Both the position numbers and the translations under genes were made by a program. From an uncultured Peptostreptococcaceae bacterium (lineage in GTDB: Bacteria > Bacillota > Clostridia > Peptostreptococcales > Peptostreptococcaceae), in contig CAMTIM010000052.1 in NCBI GenBank assembly GCA_947072565.1, positions 45,419-109,418 on the forward strand: a stretch of DNA of 64,000 bases, written 5' to 3'. Below are positions 37,639 to 46,048 of this stretch, in pieces (position 1 is the first letter of the stretch; each line of letters begins with the position of its first letter). The notes under the pieces are model-generated. The model worked only from the letters and a program-made list of their open reading frames with translations, was not told the DNA's origin and ran no database searches.

Positions 37639-37683
37639 AAAAATCTACTGTATATATGATTAAATTATACAGTAGATTTTTTT
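37639..37683 (+). terminator. Strong terminator without an upstream ORF
   Basis: AAAATCTACTGTATA pairs with TATACAGTAGATTTT, then T run. It lies ~75 nt after the ldh terminator; there is no ORF between, so it either backs up ldh or ends a short untranslated RNA (TATAAT is at 37585-37590). Confidence 0.8.
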
Positions 37684-37764
37684 GCTATAGATAGTAACCT
37701 AAAGTTATTTATGTGAATATATTTATTATACAGACAACAATATTAAATATATGGGAGGGACATT

Positions 37765-38589
37765 ATGGATTGGTTTTTGGGATTATCGCCAGTGATACAG
37801 GCACTTATAGCTACACTTTTTACATGGGCAATAACAGCTCTAGGGGCAGCTGTAGTTTTATTTTTTAAAACAATAAATAGAAAAGTACTAGATTGTATGT
37901 TAGGATTTGGAGCAGGTGTTATGATAGCTGCAAGTTTTTGGTCACTATTAAATCCTGCAATACAATTGTGTGAAGATATAGGAGTTAGACATGCATGGTT
38001 TGCACCAGCTATGGGTTTTTTAGCAGGAGGACTATTTATTGTAGTATCTGAGAAATTTTTAGATAAATTTTATTTTACTAAATGGAAAGATAAGAAAGAT
38101 AAAAAAGACTATGAAAAAGGAGCAGATTCTGTAAAAAGAAGTTTGTTATTAGTTGCAGCAGTTACTATTCATAATATTCCAGAGGGGCTTGCAGTTGGAG
38201 TTGCATTTGGTGGAGTAGTAGCGGGTGTAGATGGAGCTACTGTGCTCTCAGCAATGTTGCTTGCACTAGGGATAGGACTTCAAAACTTTCCAGAAGGTGC
38301 AGCAGTATCACTTCCTCTAAGAAGAGAAGGATATAGTAGACAAAAATCATTTTTGTGCGGGCAGGCATCTGGAATGGTTGAGCCAATAGCAGGTGTGTTA
38401 GGAGCATTTGCAGCTATGACAATGAGAAGTATGCTACCATTTTTACTAGCATTTGCAGCAGGCGCTATGATTTCAGTTGTATCATCAGAACTTATACCAG
38501 AGAGTGCAAGTGAAAATAAAAACTTGGCGACTATAGGAGTTATACTCGGATTTATGGTAATGATGATAATGGATGTAGCATTAGGTTAA
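37765..38589 (+). CDS. ZIP-family divalent metal transporter
   Basis: 274 aa, eight membrane helices, GufA/ZupT-like. Metal-site helices are clear: VTIHNIPEGLAVGVAFGG (TM4) and LQNFPEGAAVSLPLRREG (TM5). A charged Lys/Asp loop (KWKDKKDKKDYEKG) lies between TM3 and TM4, where ZIPs carry their variable loop. Imports zinc, manganese or iron. ATG 37765 follows GGGAGGG. No metal-regulator box was recognised upstream. Confidence 0.88.
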   Translation: MDWFLGLSPVIQALIATLFTWAITALGAAVVLFFKTINRKVLDCMLGFGAGVMIAASFWSLLNPAIQLCEDIGVRHAWFAPAMGFLAGGLFIVVSEKFLDKFYFTKWKDKKDKKDYEKGADSVKRSLLLVAAVTIHNIPEGLAVGVAFGGVVAGVDGATVLSAMLLALGIGLQNFPEGAAVSLPLRREGYSRQKSFLCGQASGMVEPIAGVLGAFAAMTMRSMLPFLLAFAAGAMISVVSSELIPESASENKNLATIGVILGFMVMMIMDVALG

Positions 38590-38665
38590 AAAATATCATA
38601 ATTTTATTGCATATCAAATTATAATAAGTTATCATAATGGTAGGATATAATTTAATAAAATAATA

Positions 38666-38897
38666 AGTATTAGGTGTCGATTAGACTTAATAGGGAATTA
38701 GATGTAAATTCTAAGCTACCCCAGTAACCGTAAAACTGACGAAATCTTAAAAACCACTGAGCAATTGGGAAGGTAGGAGAGTAGAATGAAGTTGAGCCGG
38801 GATACCTGCCAATAACTTAAAGCAAATATCTTCTGAGGGTTGGATATAGCGCTAAATAACAGATAATTATAAGCATACTCTTTGAGTATGCTTTTTT
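38666..38897 (+). ncRNA. Cobalamin riboswitch with downstream terminator
   Basis: This fills the 396-nt gap 38590-38985. Conserved blocks: GGTGTCGATTAGACTTAATA followed by GGGAA (38673-38697), the CCCCAGTAACCGTAA region (38719-38733), TGGGAAGG (38766-38773) and the B12 box GAGCCGGGATACCTGCC (38794-38810). A perfect terminator AGCATACTC/GAGTATGCT (38872-38892) with T run follows. B12 binding should favour the terminator and switch off the binding-protein gene. GCGCTAA near 38850 and again near 38937 may take part in alternative pairing. Confidence 0.92.
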
Positions 38898-38985
38898 GAT
38901 TTAAAGGGGGATTAGAATCTATCAAATTAAGCCAGGGCGCTAAGAATAAAAAATAAACGAAATTATAAATAGGAGAATAATACAA

Positions 38986-39897
38986 ATGAAAAAAATAACA
39001 TCAATATTAGCTATAATATTAGTAGCTATGTTAGGCATAGCTGGTTGTAGCCCAAAAGAAAAGATTATAAACGATAGAGAAGGAAATGAAGTAAAACTTC
39101 CAACTAAAATGGACAGAATAATATCAACAGCACCTTCAAATACAGAAGTATTAGTAGAATTAGGATTAGCTGATAAATTAGTTGGAGTAGATACATATTC
39201 AGGTGATATAGAAGGTATAAATAAGGACATAGCAAAAATAGACTTCTTAAAACCAGATGCAGAAGCAATAATAGCTCTAAACCCAGATATAATAATAGCA
39301 TCAGGACACAATAAAACTGGAAGTAGTGAAGATCCATTTAAACTTATAAAAGAAGCTGGAATAAGTGTTGTTTACATACCAAGTAGTGAAAGTATTCAAG
39401 GAATATATGATGATACTATGTTTATAGCAGATATTACAGATAAGAAAAAAGAAGGTCAAAAAATAGTAGATGATATGAAAAAGCAAATACAAGAAATAAA
39501 AGCTATAGGAGACACTATAGCTGATAAAGATAAAAAGAAAGTATACTTTGAAATAGCACCAGCACCAGGTTTATTTACTTTTGGAAATTCAACTTTCTTA
39601 AATGAAATGGTAGAACTTGTTGGAGCTGAGAATATATTCAAAGATCAAAAATCATGGATAAGCCCAAGTGAAGAAGCAATAATAAATGCTAATCCTGATG
39701 TAATATTGACAAATGTTGATTACATAAAAAATCCGCTAGAATCAATAAAAAGCCGTAAAGGTTGGGAAAATATAAATGCAGTAAAAAATAATAATGTATT
39801 TTTAATAGATAAAAACGCATCATCTCGTCCATCTCAACATGCTGTAAAAGCATTAAAAGAAATGGCAACTTCTATTTACCCTGACAAATTTAAATAA
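38986..39897 (+). CDS. btuF: Cobalamin-binding ABC transporter lipoprotein (BtuF-like)
   Basis: 303 aa. Lipoprotein signal with lipobox LGIAGC. Class III (BtuF/FhuD) binding fold: RIISTAPSNTEVLVELGLADKLVG, PDAEAIIALNPDIIIAS, a long linking helix, then SPSEEAIINANPDVILTN and KNNNVFLIDKNASSRPSQH. The B12 riboswitch upstream identifies the ligand. No btuC/btuD permease lies beside it, so the permease must be encoded elsewhere. A terminator follows, so it is monocistronic. Confidence 0.9.
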   Translation: MKKITSILAIILVAMLGIAGCSPKEKIINDREGNEVKLPTKMDRIISTAPSNTEVLVELGLADKLVGVDTYSGDIEGINKDIAKIDFLKPDAEAIIALNPDIIIASGHNKTGSSEDPFKLIKEAGISVVYIPSSESIQGIYDDTMFIADITDKKKEGQKIVDDMKKQIQEIKAIGDTIADKDKKKVYFEIAPAPGLFTFGNSTFLNEMVELVGAENIFKDQKSWISPSEEAIINANPDVILTNVDYIKNPLESIKSRKGWENINAVKNNNVFLIDKNASSRPSQHAVKALKEMATSIYPDKFK

Positions 39898-39903
39898 GAA
39901 TTA

Positions 39904-39938
39904 AAAAAACTGGTAGCTTTTAGTTGCCAGTTTTTTTT
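39904..39938 (+). terminator. Terminator of btuF
   Basis: AACTGGTAGC pairs with GTTGCCAGTT, then T8. Confidence 0.85.
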
Positions 39939-39963
39939 ATGAATAAATAGATTTTTAAAATGC

Positions 39964-40019
39964 TTGACGATGTAACAATGTTTCGCTATACTTAAAACAT
40001 GCAATAAAACAATGTTACG
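39964..40019 (+). promoter_or_regulatory. Promoter of the bactofilin-yhbD unit with direct repeat
   Basis: -35 TTGACG (39964-39969), 17-nt spacer, -10 TATACT (39987-39992). AACAATGTTTCG (39974-39985, in the spacer) is repeated as AACAATGTTACG (40008-40019), 34 bp apart and just before the ribosome site. A repressor bound to both could loop or cover the promoter; YhbD, encoded in the same unit, is a candidate. Confidence 0.65.
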
Positions 40020-40033
40020 AAGGAGTGTATAAA

Positions 40034-40828
40034 ATGAATGAAAACAAAAACTCACTAGATTTAAGTGGATATGGAACTTACTGTGGTGGAGAATTTTATA
40101 AAGTAAATATATCTGGAAAATGTAGCGTAAGTGGAAATATAGATTGTGATAGATTTGATGTATCGGGAATGGGTAAAGTTAATGGAGATGTTAATTCTAA
40201 AAACTTATCAGTATAAGGAATGTGTACTATAAATGGAGATACAACTATTGAAGGTCACTTAAAAGCAGGTCAAGTTAAAGTAAATGGAGATTTAGTGATA
40301 AATGGAAGTTGTGAAATAGATAAATTAGTTGTAAACGGAGATTTGAAAGTTAGTGATAGTATCGAGTGTAACAATATTACGATAAGAGGTGGATTAAAAG
40401 GAAAAGAAAACTTATATGCACAGGATTTAGATGTTTGTGGAAATTTAAAAATGGCTGGAAATATAGAATGTGAAAATGCTAAAATTTTTGGAAATATAAA
40501 GTGTGAAGGTCTTTTAACTAGTGAAAATATAGAAATAAGTCCAAGAGGAAGAAGTATTTGTAAAGAGATAGGAGCAACTAATATAGAAATAGGTAAGCCT
40601 AAAAATATGGGTATTTTTAATATTAAATTACCTTTTATTAATCTAGGTACATTGAGTTGTGAATTAATAGAAGGTGACTTTATAAAGCTAGAAAATACAA
40701 AAGTTAATAATTTAAGGGGAAAGGACATTGTTTTAATCAGTAAGTGTGAAGTTGGAAATATTGAATATAGCGAGAATGTAGAAGTATCATCTAACTCAAT
40801 TGTTAAAAACACTACTAAAGTAAACTAA
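40034..40828 (+). pseudogene. Polymer-forming (bactofilin-like, YhbE/YhbF type) gene with in-frame stop
   Basis: ATG 40034 follows AAGGAG, and one frame runs to 40828, interrupted only by TAA 40214-40216. Both parts are right-handed beta-helix repeats (KVNISGKCSVSGNIDCDRF, then VKVNGDLVINGSCEIDKLVV). At the stop the repeat reads LSV-stop-GMCTING; a Ser TCA would restore it, so a single C-to-A change explains the break. GGAATG right after the stop could allow weak reinitiation of the 202-aa remainder. Intact members polymerise into scaffolds. UAA cannot be selenocysteine. Sequencing error is possible. Confidence 0.75.
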
Positions 40829-40839
40829 GGAGAATACAT

Positions 40840-41463
40840 ATGGAAGAAACATTAATATCAAAGAAAGATTTGTTAGTAGAGATAGGAATATCTTATGGAC
40901 AATTATATAGATGGAAAAGAAAAAATATAATACCTGAAGAGTGGTTTATAAAAAAATCCACTTTTACAGGACAAGAAACATTTTTCCCAAAAGAGAAGAT
41001 AATAGAGCGAATAGACTTAATACTTTCTATGAAAGATGATGTATCACTTGATGATATTGCAAATATGTTTGTAGAGAAGAAAAGTAGTAAGGAATTTAGT
41101 TTAGATTTTTTAATAGAAAAGAAAGTTATATGTAGTTATACAAAGGAAATCTTTGAAAGTATATATGAAAAAGACAGATCAATAGGAAAATGTGAACTGT
41201 TGATGCTAAGCATAATAGAAAAATTTATAATAAGTTCTACTATAACATTAGAAGAATTTAAGAGTTTAAGTGAAATTGTTATTGAAAATTTTGAAGCTAT
41301 ATTTAAAGATAATGGGAAAATTTATTTGTTTAGAAAGCTAGGAATACCATTTATAATAGCAAGTAAAGATTATACAAAAATTATAGTAGATAAGAATATG
41401 GTAAAAATTATAGAAGTAGATGTTATAAAAGAAGTAAGTGAAATAAGTATGAAATTAGTATAA
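40840..41463 (+). CDS. yhbD: YhbD-family protein with MerR-like N-terminus
   Basis: 207 aa. The N-terminus (ISKKDLLVEIGISYGQLYRWKRKNIIPEEWF) is a helix-turn-helix resembling MerR-type domains, then KEKIIERIDLIL and a helical remainder (DUF4004/YhbD). In bacilli yhbD likewise lies beside the YhbE/YhbF polymer-forming genes. ATG 40840 follows AAGGAG, 12 nt after the bactofilin-like frame. A DNA-binding role in controlling its own operon is plausible but untested; the direct repeat at 39974/40008 is a candidate site. Confidence 0.78.
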   Translation: MEETLISKKDLLVEIGISYGQLYRWKRKNIIPEEWFIKKSTFTGQETFFPKEKIIERIDLILSMKDDVSLDDIANMFVEKKSSKEFSLDFLIEKKVICSYTKEIFESIYEKDRSIGKCELLMLSIIEKFIISSTITLEEFKSLSEIVIENFEAIFKDNGKIYLFRKLGIPFIIASKDYTKIIVDKNMVKIIEVDVIKEVSEISMKLV

Positions 41464-41559
41464 ATTTATTATATTATGATAAATAAAATGATTAAAATAA
41501 AATGAAAATTATAAAAATATTAAATATTTTTTTTACTTATGTGAAAATAGTCAAAACTA

Positions 41560-41589
41560 TTGCACAGAAGTTATAAAATAGTATATGAT
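41560..41589 (+). promoter_or_regulatory. Probable promoter of the flippase-like gene
   Basis: TTGCAC (41560-41565), 18-nt spacer, TATGAT (41584-41589), about 140 nt before the start codon. The 263-nt gap 41464-41726 otherwise holds only AT-rich leader; an IR AATAGT/ACTATT lies just upstream of the -35. Confidence 0.5.
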
Positions 41590-41726
41590 GTAATAATGGT
41601 TAATAAAAAAGTGTTTTATAAAAAAACTTAAAGAAATAAATTTTTTAAGCAGATATTTTAAAATTGTATTTATAAAAAACTTAAAAGTACAATTTATTGT
41701 GTGCTATAAAAAATAGGAGAAGATTT

Positions 41727-42800
41727 ATGACAAAAATGACTAAGAAGAAAAAAGCTTTTATACAATATGGATTTTTATTGTTTCTAATATGCCTTACAAC
41801 TTACTTAGTATCGACGACTTTAGATATTACATTGATACCTCATATAATAGAAATAGTTAATAAAAAATATATAATGCTTGGAGTTATTTTAATGATGATT
41901 TATATATTATTTGAATCATTAATAATTCATATAATAATAAATTCAATCCAAAAGACTAAGATGAAATTTATTGGATTTAAAATAGCTACAATGGGACTTT
42001 ATTATAATTTAGTCACACCATTTGCATCAGGTAGCCAACCAATACAGGTATATAGTCTAACAAAGTACAATATAAGCCTTAGCAAATCAATAGCTATAAT
42101 AACTAATAAAACTGTATTATTTCAAACCGTAGTAACTATTTATGGTGGATACTTTATAGCGACAAATATGGATTTTTTAAAAGCACAAATGCCATCTATA
42201 ATGTTACTAATGAGTGCAGGAATTTGTATGAACATACTGTTATTATTTACAGGGGTTTTAATTGTATTTAGTCCAAAGAAAATAAAATTTGTTGTTGATT
42301 TTATTATAGACTTGCTAGCTAGATTTAAGATGTTTAAGGGAATAAAAAATAAAAAATATACTATAAACATATATATAGATGAATATAGACAATCTATAAG
42401 ATTATTTATAAAAGATAAAAAAGCTTTAATTTTAAGTTTAGCGTTAACTGTAGTACAACTTAGCGTCTTTTTTAGTGTGGCATATTGTGTGTACAAAGCA
42501 TTTAATTTAACTGAATTTAGTTATTTTGATATATTAACACTTCAAGTGTTTTTATATATGGCAGTATCACCAGTACCAACTCCAGGCAATATAGGTGCTA
42601 ATGAAATTGCATTTTTAACTATATTTGCAAATGTATTTCCAAAGGAAATTATGGGATATGCAGTATTTTTATATGGAACATTTATATATTACTTCATGGT
42701 AGTAGTTTGTGGTTCGTTTACAGTAAATACTCATTATCAGATTGGAAAATACAAAAAAAGAATAGTAGAGATACCAAAAAAGAGTAAGGTTAGTATTTAA
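41727..42800 (+). CDS. Flippase-like/LPG-synthase transmembrane protein (UPF0104)
   Basis: 357 aa from ATG 41727, after ATAGGAG; upstream in-frame starts have no ribosome site. About eight membrane helices. Family landmarks: YYNLVTPFASGSQPIQVYSL near residue 95 and SPVPTPGNIGANEIAFLTIF near 285. This is the MprF/AglD flippase-like domain without the catalytic lysyl-transferase part, so a lipid translocase or unknown membrane role rather than LPG synthesis. A methyltransferase gene starts 10 nt after its stop, suggesting a joint pathway. Confidence 0.85.
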   Translation: MTKMTKKKKAFIQYGFLLFLICLTTYLVSTTLDITLIPHIIEIVNKKYIMLGVILMMIYILFESLIIHIIINSIQKTKMKFIGFKIATMGLYYNLVTPFASGSQPIQVYSLTKYNISLSKSIAIITNKTVLFQTVVTIYGGYFIATNMDFLKAQMPSIMLLMSAGICMNILLLFTGVLIVFSPKKIKFVVDFIIDLLARFKMFKGIKNKKYTINIYIDEYRQSIRLFIKDKKALILSLALTVVQLSVFFSVAYCVYKAFNLTEFSYFDILTLQVFLYMAVSPVPTPGNIGANEIAFLTIFANVFPKEIMGYAVFLYGTFIYYFMVVVCGSFTVNTHYQIGKYKKRIVEIPKKSKVSI

Positions 42801-42810
42801 AGGAGCAATA

Positions 42811-43428
42811 ATGCAAGCACAAACATACGAAAAATTATTAAATATAAACACAAGTGGAGAAGAGTTGTGGAGTGAAAAGATAAATCATTACCATCCATAT
42901 CAGGCTACGTCATATCAGGCCCTAGAGTTATTATTTAAAAACTACAAAATCAAAGAAGACGATTATATAGTTGATTTTGGATGTGGAAAAGGAAGACTTA
43001 ATTTTTATATAAATTATATATTTAAATGTAGTGTAATGGGAGTAGAGATGGACGAGAATTACTACCATGATTGTCTTTATAATAAGCAAACTTATTTAGA
43101 AAAACACAAAAGAAGAAGTAGCAATAAAATAAACTTTAAATGCGCTTTTGCACAAGATTATAAAATAGATAAATTAGAAAATAAATTTTATTTTTTTAAT
43201 CCTTTTTCTGTAGTAATATTTAGAAAAATTATAGATAACATATTAAATTCTTTTTATGAAAATCAAAGAGATATTGAATTAGTTTTATACTATCCAAGTG
43301 AAGATTATATATATTATTTAGAAAATGAAACACAATTTGTTATAAAAGATGAAGTAATACTAAATTATTTATATAATAAAGATAGCCAAGAAAGATTTTT
43401 AATTTATGAACTATCATATATAAAATAA
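42811..43428 (+). CDS. Class I SAM-dependent methyltransferase
   Basis: 205 aa. Glycine-rich motif I DYIVDFGCGKGRLNFYI with acidic motif II VMGVEMDENYY; later FYFFNPFSVVIF replaces the usual post-III Asp/Asn-Pro-Pro motif with NPF. Target not identifiable. AAGGAG precedes ATG 42811, and it is coupled to the flippase-like gene. Lipid, small-molecule or RNA methylation are all open. Confidence 0.8.
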   Translation: MQAQTYEKLLNINTSGEELWSEKINHYHPYQATSYQALELLFKNYKIKEDDYIVDFGCGKGRLNFYINYIFKCSVMGVEMDENYYHDCLYNKQTYLEKHKRRSSNKINFKCAFAQDYKIDKLENKFYFFNPFSVVIFRKIIDNILNSFYENQRDIELVLYYPSEDYIYYLENETQFVIKDEVILNYLYNKDSQERFLIYELSYIK

Positions 43429-43430
43429 AT

Positions 43431-43481
43431 AAAAGAATACTTTTTTATTAGTGTGATTCTAAATAAAAAAGTATTCTTTTT
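43431..43481. terminator. Bidirectional terminator between methyltransferase and desulfidase genes
   Basis: AAAAGAATACTTTTTTATT pairs with AATAAAAAAGTATTCTTTT, a long symmetric stem with T/A flanks. Confidence 0.9.
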
Positions 43482-43497
43482 ATTTGCTAATATATAT

Positions 43498-44052
43498 TTA
43501 AATATCAAGATTATTTAATATTTCATTTATACTTTCTTGTAAATTACTTTCATCAAGACCTAGTATAGGTATGTTTAGATTGTTATTTTCAAGCATACTT
43601 ACAAGTTCTTTCATAAATACACCCATATCATCAACGCACTTAACATCACTTAATTTCTCATCTAAATTGCTACAGTTACTTAGCTCACCAGACCATAGAG
43701 AAGAAGAACAAGTTTTTTTGTACCCACAGCTAGGACTTCCCTCTATTGATATTAAACCTTTTATATTGTATCCATTTTTAATATAGTTTTCAAATTGCAT
43801 AATATATGGTTCTAACATATTTTTGCATTGAGTTTTATAAAATAGATTATCAAATTGTTCTTTAGTGTGTCCCCATCTTTTGATACCATAAATCATCATT
43901 TCAGGGCAAGGCAACTGGATTATGCCTATACCATTATCAATTAGTTTTTTATTAAAATCTAGGGCACCTCTACATTCTGATAAACCTTCAACTTTTGAAT
44001 TACAATTTAATATACAATGGCAAACTACAACTATATTCTTATCTCTTTTCAT
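43498..44052 (-). CDS. TudS-related putative desulfidase (CD3072-like)
   Basis: 184 aa from ATG at 44052, eight nt after AAGGA on this strand; upstream in-frame starts to 44094 are less suited. Cysteines expected to hold the [4Fe-4S] cluster: VVCHCILNCN at the N-terminus, LPCPEM and EGSPSCGYKKTC. TudS enzymes remove sulfur from thiouracil. It is head-to-head with an ECF S-component, the same pair I recall from C. difficile (CD3072/CD3073), so the two probably take up and desulfurate a thio-compound. Ligand inferred only. Confidence 0.78.
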   Translation of the reverse strand: MKRDKNIVVVCHCILNCNSKVEGLSECRGALDFNKKLIDNGIGIIQLPCPEMMIYGIKRWGHTKEQFDNLFYKTQCKNMLEPYIMQFENYIKNGYNIKGLISIEGSPSCGYKKTCSSSLWSGELSNCSNLDEKLSDVKCVDDMGVFMKELVSMLENNNLNIPILGLDESNLQESINEILNNLDI

Positions 44053-44170
44053 ATTATCCATCCTTAGTTTTAAAGTTATAAAACAATTATACAATGTAAA
44101 TTGATTTATAGCATATAGAATGTATCTATGTGATTAAAGTATAGTATTGATATTTAATATTTTAAAAAAA

Positions 44171-44195
44171 TATATGGTTGATGTACAATCATATA
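44171..44195. promoter_or_regulatory. Inverted repeat in the leader of the ECF S-component gene
   Basis: TATATGGTTG (44171-44180) pairs with CAATCATATA (44186-44195), ten pairs with one G-U, loop ATGTA. It lies 45 nt before the start codon in the divergent region shared with the desulfidase gene; it could be an operator or RNA hairpin. Confidence 0.5.
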
Positions 44196-44240
44196 GGAAT
44201 GACTAAAAAGACGATTTTAATTGACAAAAAAGGAGATTTT

Positions 44241-44807
44241 ATGAAAACTAAAATATTAACATTTAGTGCTATGTGTATAGTTGTGAATATAGTATTTGGT
44301 ATGTTTGTAGATATGTTAAATATACCATTTTTATTTTTAGACACAGTAGGAACAATTTTAGGAGCAGTGACTCTAGGACCACTTTGGGGTGCTTTAATAG
44401 GAGGATGTACTAATCTTGTATTAGGTGTAATAACTGGACCTACAAATATTCCTTTTGCTTTAGTAAATATAGTATTAGGACTTGTAGTAGGATATGTAGC
44501 AAAGAAAAAAGCATTTGGATATAAAGAAGCTATAATAGTAGGTATTATGCTGGCTGTGATATGTCCGCTTGTAGGAACTCCAATATCTGTTTTAATGTTT
44601 GGAGGAATAAGTGGTAGTGGAGCTGATTTGTTAGTTGGATTTTTCATGAAAACAGGTCAAAGTATATTTACATCAGCTTTTATCCCTAGAATTATCAGTA
44701 ATATAGTTGATAAGCCGATTTCTTGTATAATGGTAGTATTTTTCTTAAAATCAATGCCAAAAGGATTTATACAAGGATTTAGAAATAGTTCTAAAGTTAA
44801 ATTTTAA
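44241..44807 (+). CDS. ECF transporter S-component (CD3073-like)
   Basis: 188 aa from ATG 44241, after AAAAGGAG; in-frame starts from 44178 overlap the leader. Six membrane helices with GAVTLGPLWGALIGGCTNLVLG and GPTNIPFALVNIVLG, the short-loop pattern of S-components. Substrate capture only: it needs the shared EcfAA'T module encoded elsewhere. Pairing with a TudS-like desulfidase suggests a sulfur-containing nucleobase or similar ligand. Confidence 0.82.
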   Translation: MKTKILTFSAMCIVVNIVFGMFVDMLNIPFLFLDTVGTILGAVTLGPLWGALIGGCTNLVLGVITGPTNIPFALVNIVLGLVVGYVAKKKAFGYKEAIIVGIMLAVICPLVGTPISVLMFGGISGSGADLLVGFFMKTGQSIFTSAFIPRIISNIVDKPISCIMVVFFLKSMPKGFIQGFRNSSKVKF

Positions 44808-44844
44808 AAAGCCTATAAAAGCTAATTTTGCATATATAAATAAT

Positions 44845-44878
44845 AAAAAACGTCCAGATATAATTTGGGCGTTTTTTA
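44845..44878. terminator. Bidirectional terminator after the ECF gene
   Basis: AAAAAACGTCCA with TTGGGCGTTTTTT around a short AT loop; also serves the minus-strand protease gene. Confidence 0.85.
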
Positions 44879-44882
44879 TTAT

Positions 44883-45812
44883 TTAGTTTAAGCTAATACC
44901 TAACATACTGTGAATATTAGATATATGACCTTCTTTTGGATTTGAAATATTAGTAGACCTTACACCGCCTACGATTTTATTGTCTTGAATAACTGGAGAA
45001 CCGCTCATTCCTCTTACGATTCCACCTCTAAATTTTATTAAAGACTTGTCTAATACTTTAATGGAAGATAAATCTTTATTTACTTTTGTTATTTTTATTT
45101 TGTGTAGTTTAGGTTCACTAGTTATAGAATCACTACATAAAATATATGCAATACCAACTTTAGGTTTTGATATAGATAAAGCCTTATTTGGATTATATTT
45201 AAAATTACTATAATTTCCTTTAACACCAAATTCACTAACACTAGTTATCTCACCTAAGAACCCACCAATATCATTCACAACTAAAAATCCGATATCATCT
45301 TTAGAAGATTTTTGTTGTTGTATGAAATTAGTTTTATATATATCTATTTTTTTAAAACCAACATTATCTTTAACGCAACCTAATTCGTGAGATAGACCTA
45401 TGAATTTACCATTTTGGTCTATAGCTGTTACAGTGCCTATAGCCCTAGAGATACAGTCTAATTTGTAAAGTCTTAACTCATCAGATGTCATAGACTTATT
45501 TTTATGTTTACCATTTCTGATAAACTCTACTTTGATCTTTTCATTTTCGACTTTCATAACATTTCTCATACCTTCTAAATTACATACTTTTCCTTTTGAT
45601 TTAGAAGTTATAGATAATAAAACATCTTCATTTTTTAGAGTTTTACAAGTTTTGCTTAAAACATCTTCAACAACGGGGAAATTCAAATAAGATTGCATAT
45701 AAATAACTTCTCCAGCTGGTATTAGTTTAATTTCATCGTCACAAAATGCCACACAAGTACTGAGGCAAATGGCTAGTGTCAATACAAAAAATAATCTTTT
45801 GAAATACCCCAT
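44883..45812 (-). CDS. SpoIVB-like S55-family serine protease, stand-alone
   Basis: 309 aa. N-terminal signal or anchor (LFFVLTLAICLSTCVAFCDD), PDZ-like middle, then an S55 protease region: GFIGLSHELG-type His (in GKFIGLSHELGC), a central Asp region, and the active Ser in GIVRGMSGSPVIQDNKIVGG. SpoIVB cuts SpoIVFA to trigger the sigma-K checkpoint. This copy is not next to spo0A, where the classical gene sits, and its His motif differs from the usual GHGISD, so it is more likely a paralogue. ATG 45812 follows AAAGGAG. Confidence 0.75.
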   Translation of the reverse strand: MGYFKRLFFVLTLAICLSTCVAFCDDEIKLIPAGEVIYMQSYLNFPVVEDVLSKTCKTLKNEDVLLSITSKSKGKVCNLEGMRNVMKVENEKIKVEFIRNGKHKNKSMTSDELRLYKLDCISRAIGTVTAIDQNGKFIGLSHELGCVKDNVGFKKIDIYKTNFIQQQKSSKDDIGFLVVNDIGGFLGEITSVSEFGVKGNYSNFKYNPNKALSISKPKVGIAYILCSDSITSEPKLHKIKITKVNKDLSSIKVLDKSLIKFRGGIVRGMSGSPVIQDNKIVGGVRSTNISNPKEGHISNIHSMLGISLN

Positions 45813-45988
45813 GATGTTTTCTCCTTTGTTGATTAAATTTTTATTATTGTATGAAGAATTCTATCATATATACATTAAATAGCTAAAAAGTGTAAAGATA
45901 AAATATTAAGAAATTATAAAAATTGATTCAAGCAAGAAAGTGAATTAAATGATGTGATAAAAGAATTTATGAAATATAATTTTTATAA

Positions 45989-46030
45989 CTAATAATATGA
46001 TATTTATATAAAAAATCATATTATTAGTTA
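45989..46030 (-). terminator. Stem-loop after the first cold-shock gene
   Basis: ACTAATAATATGAT and ATCATATTATTAGT form a 14-bp stem downstream of the minus-strand csp gene; the T run is poor, so efficiency is uncertain. Confidence 0.6.
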
Positions 46031-46048
46031 ATTAAATTTTTTTAGATA

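Noticed and set aside
40214..40216. Stop-codon recoding in the bactofilin-like gene
   Set aside because: The codon is UAA, which is not used for selenocysteine, and no special structure follows; a nonsense mutation explains it better.
40270..40812. 180-aa minus-strand ORF opposite the bactofilin-like gene
   Set aside because: Mirror of a repetitive coding sequence; no ribosome site or promoter; composition typical of an antisense shadow.
44189..44647. 152-aa minus-strand ORF opposite the ECF S-component
   Set aside because: Shadow ORF rich in Pro/Ile/Thr from the reverse of membrane-helix codons; no ribosome site.
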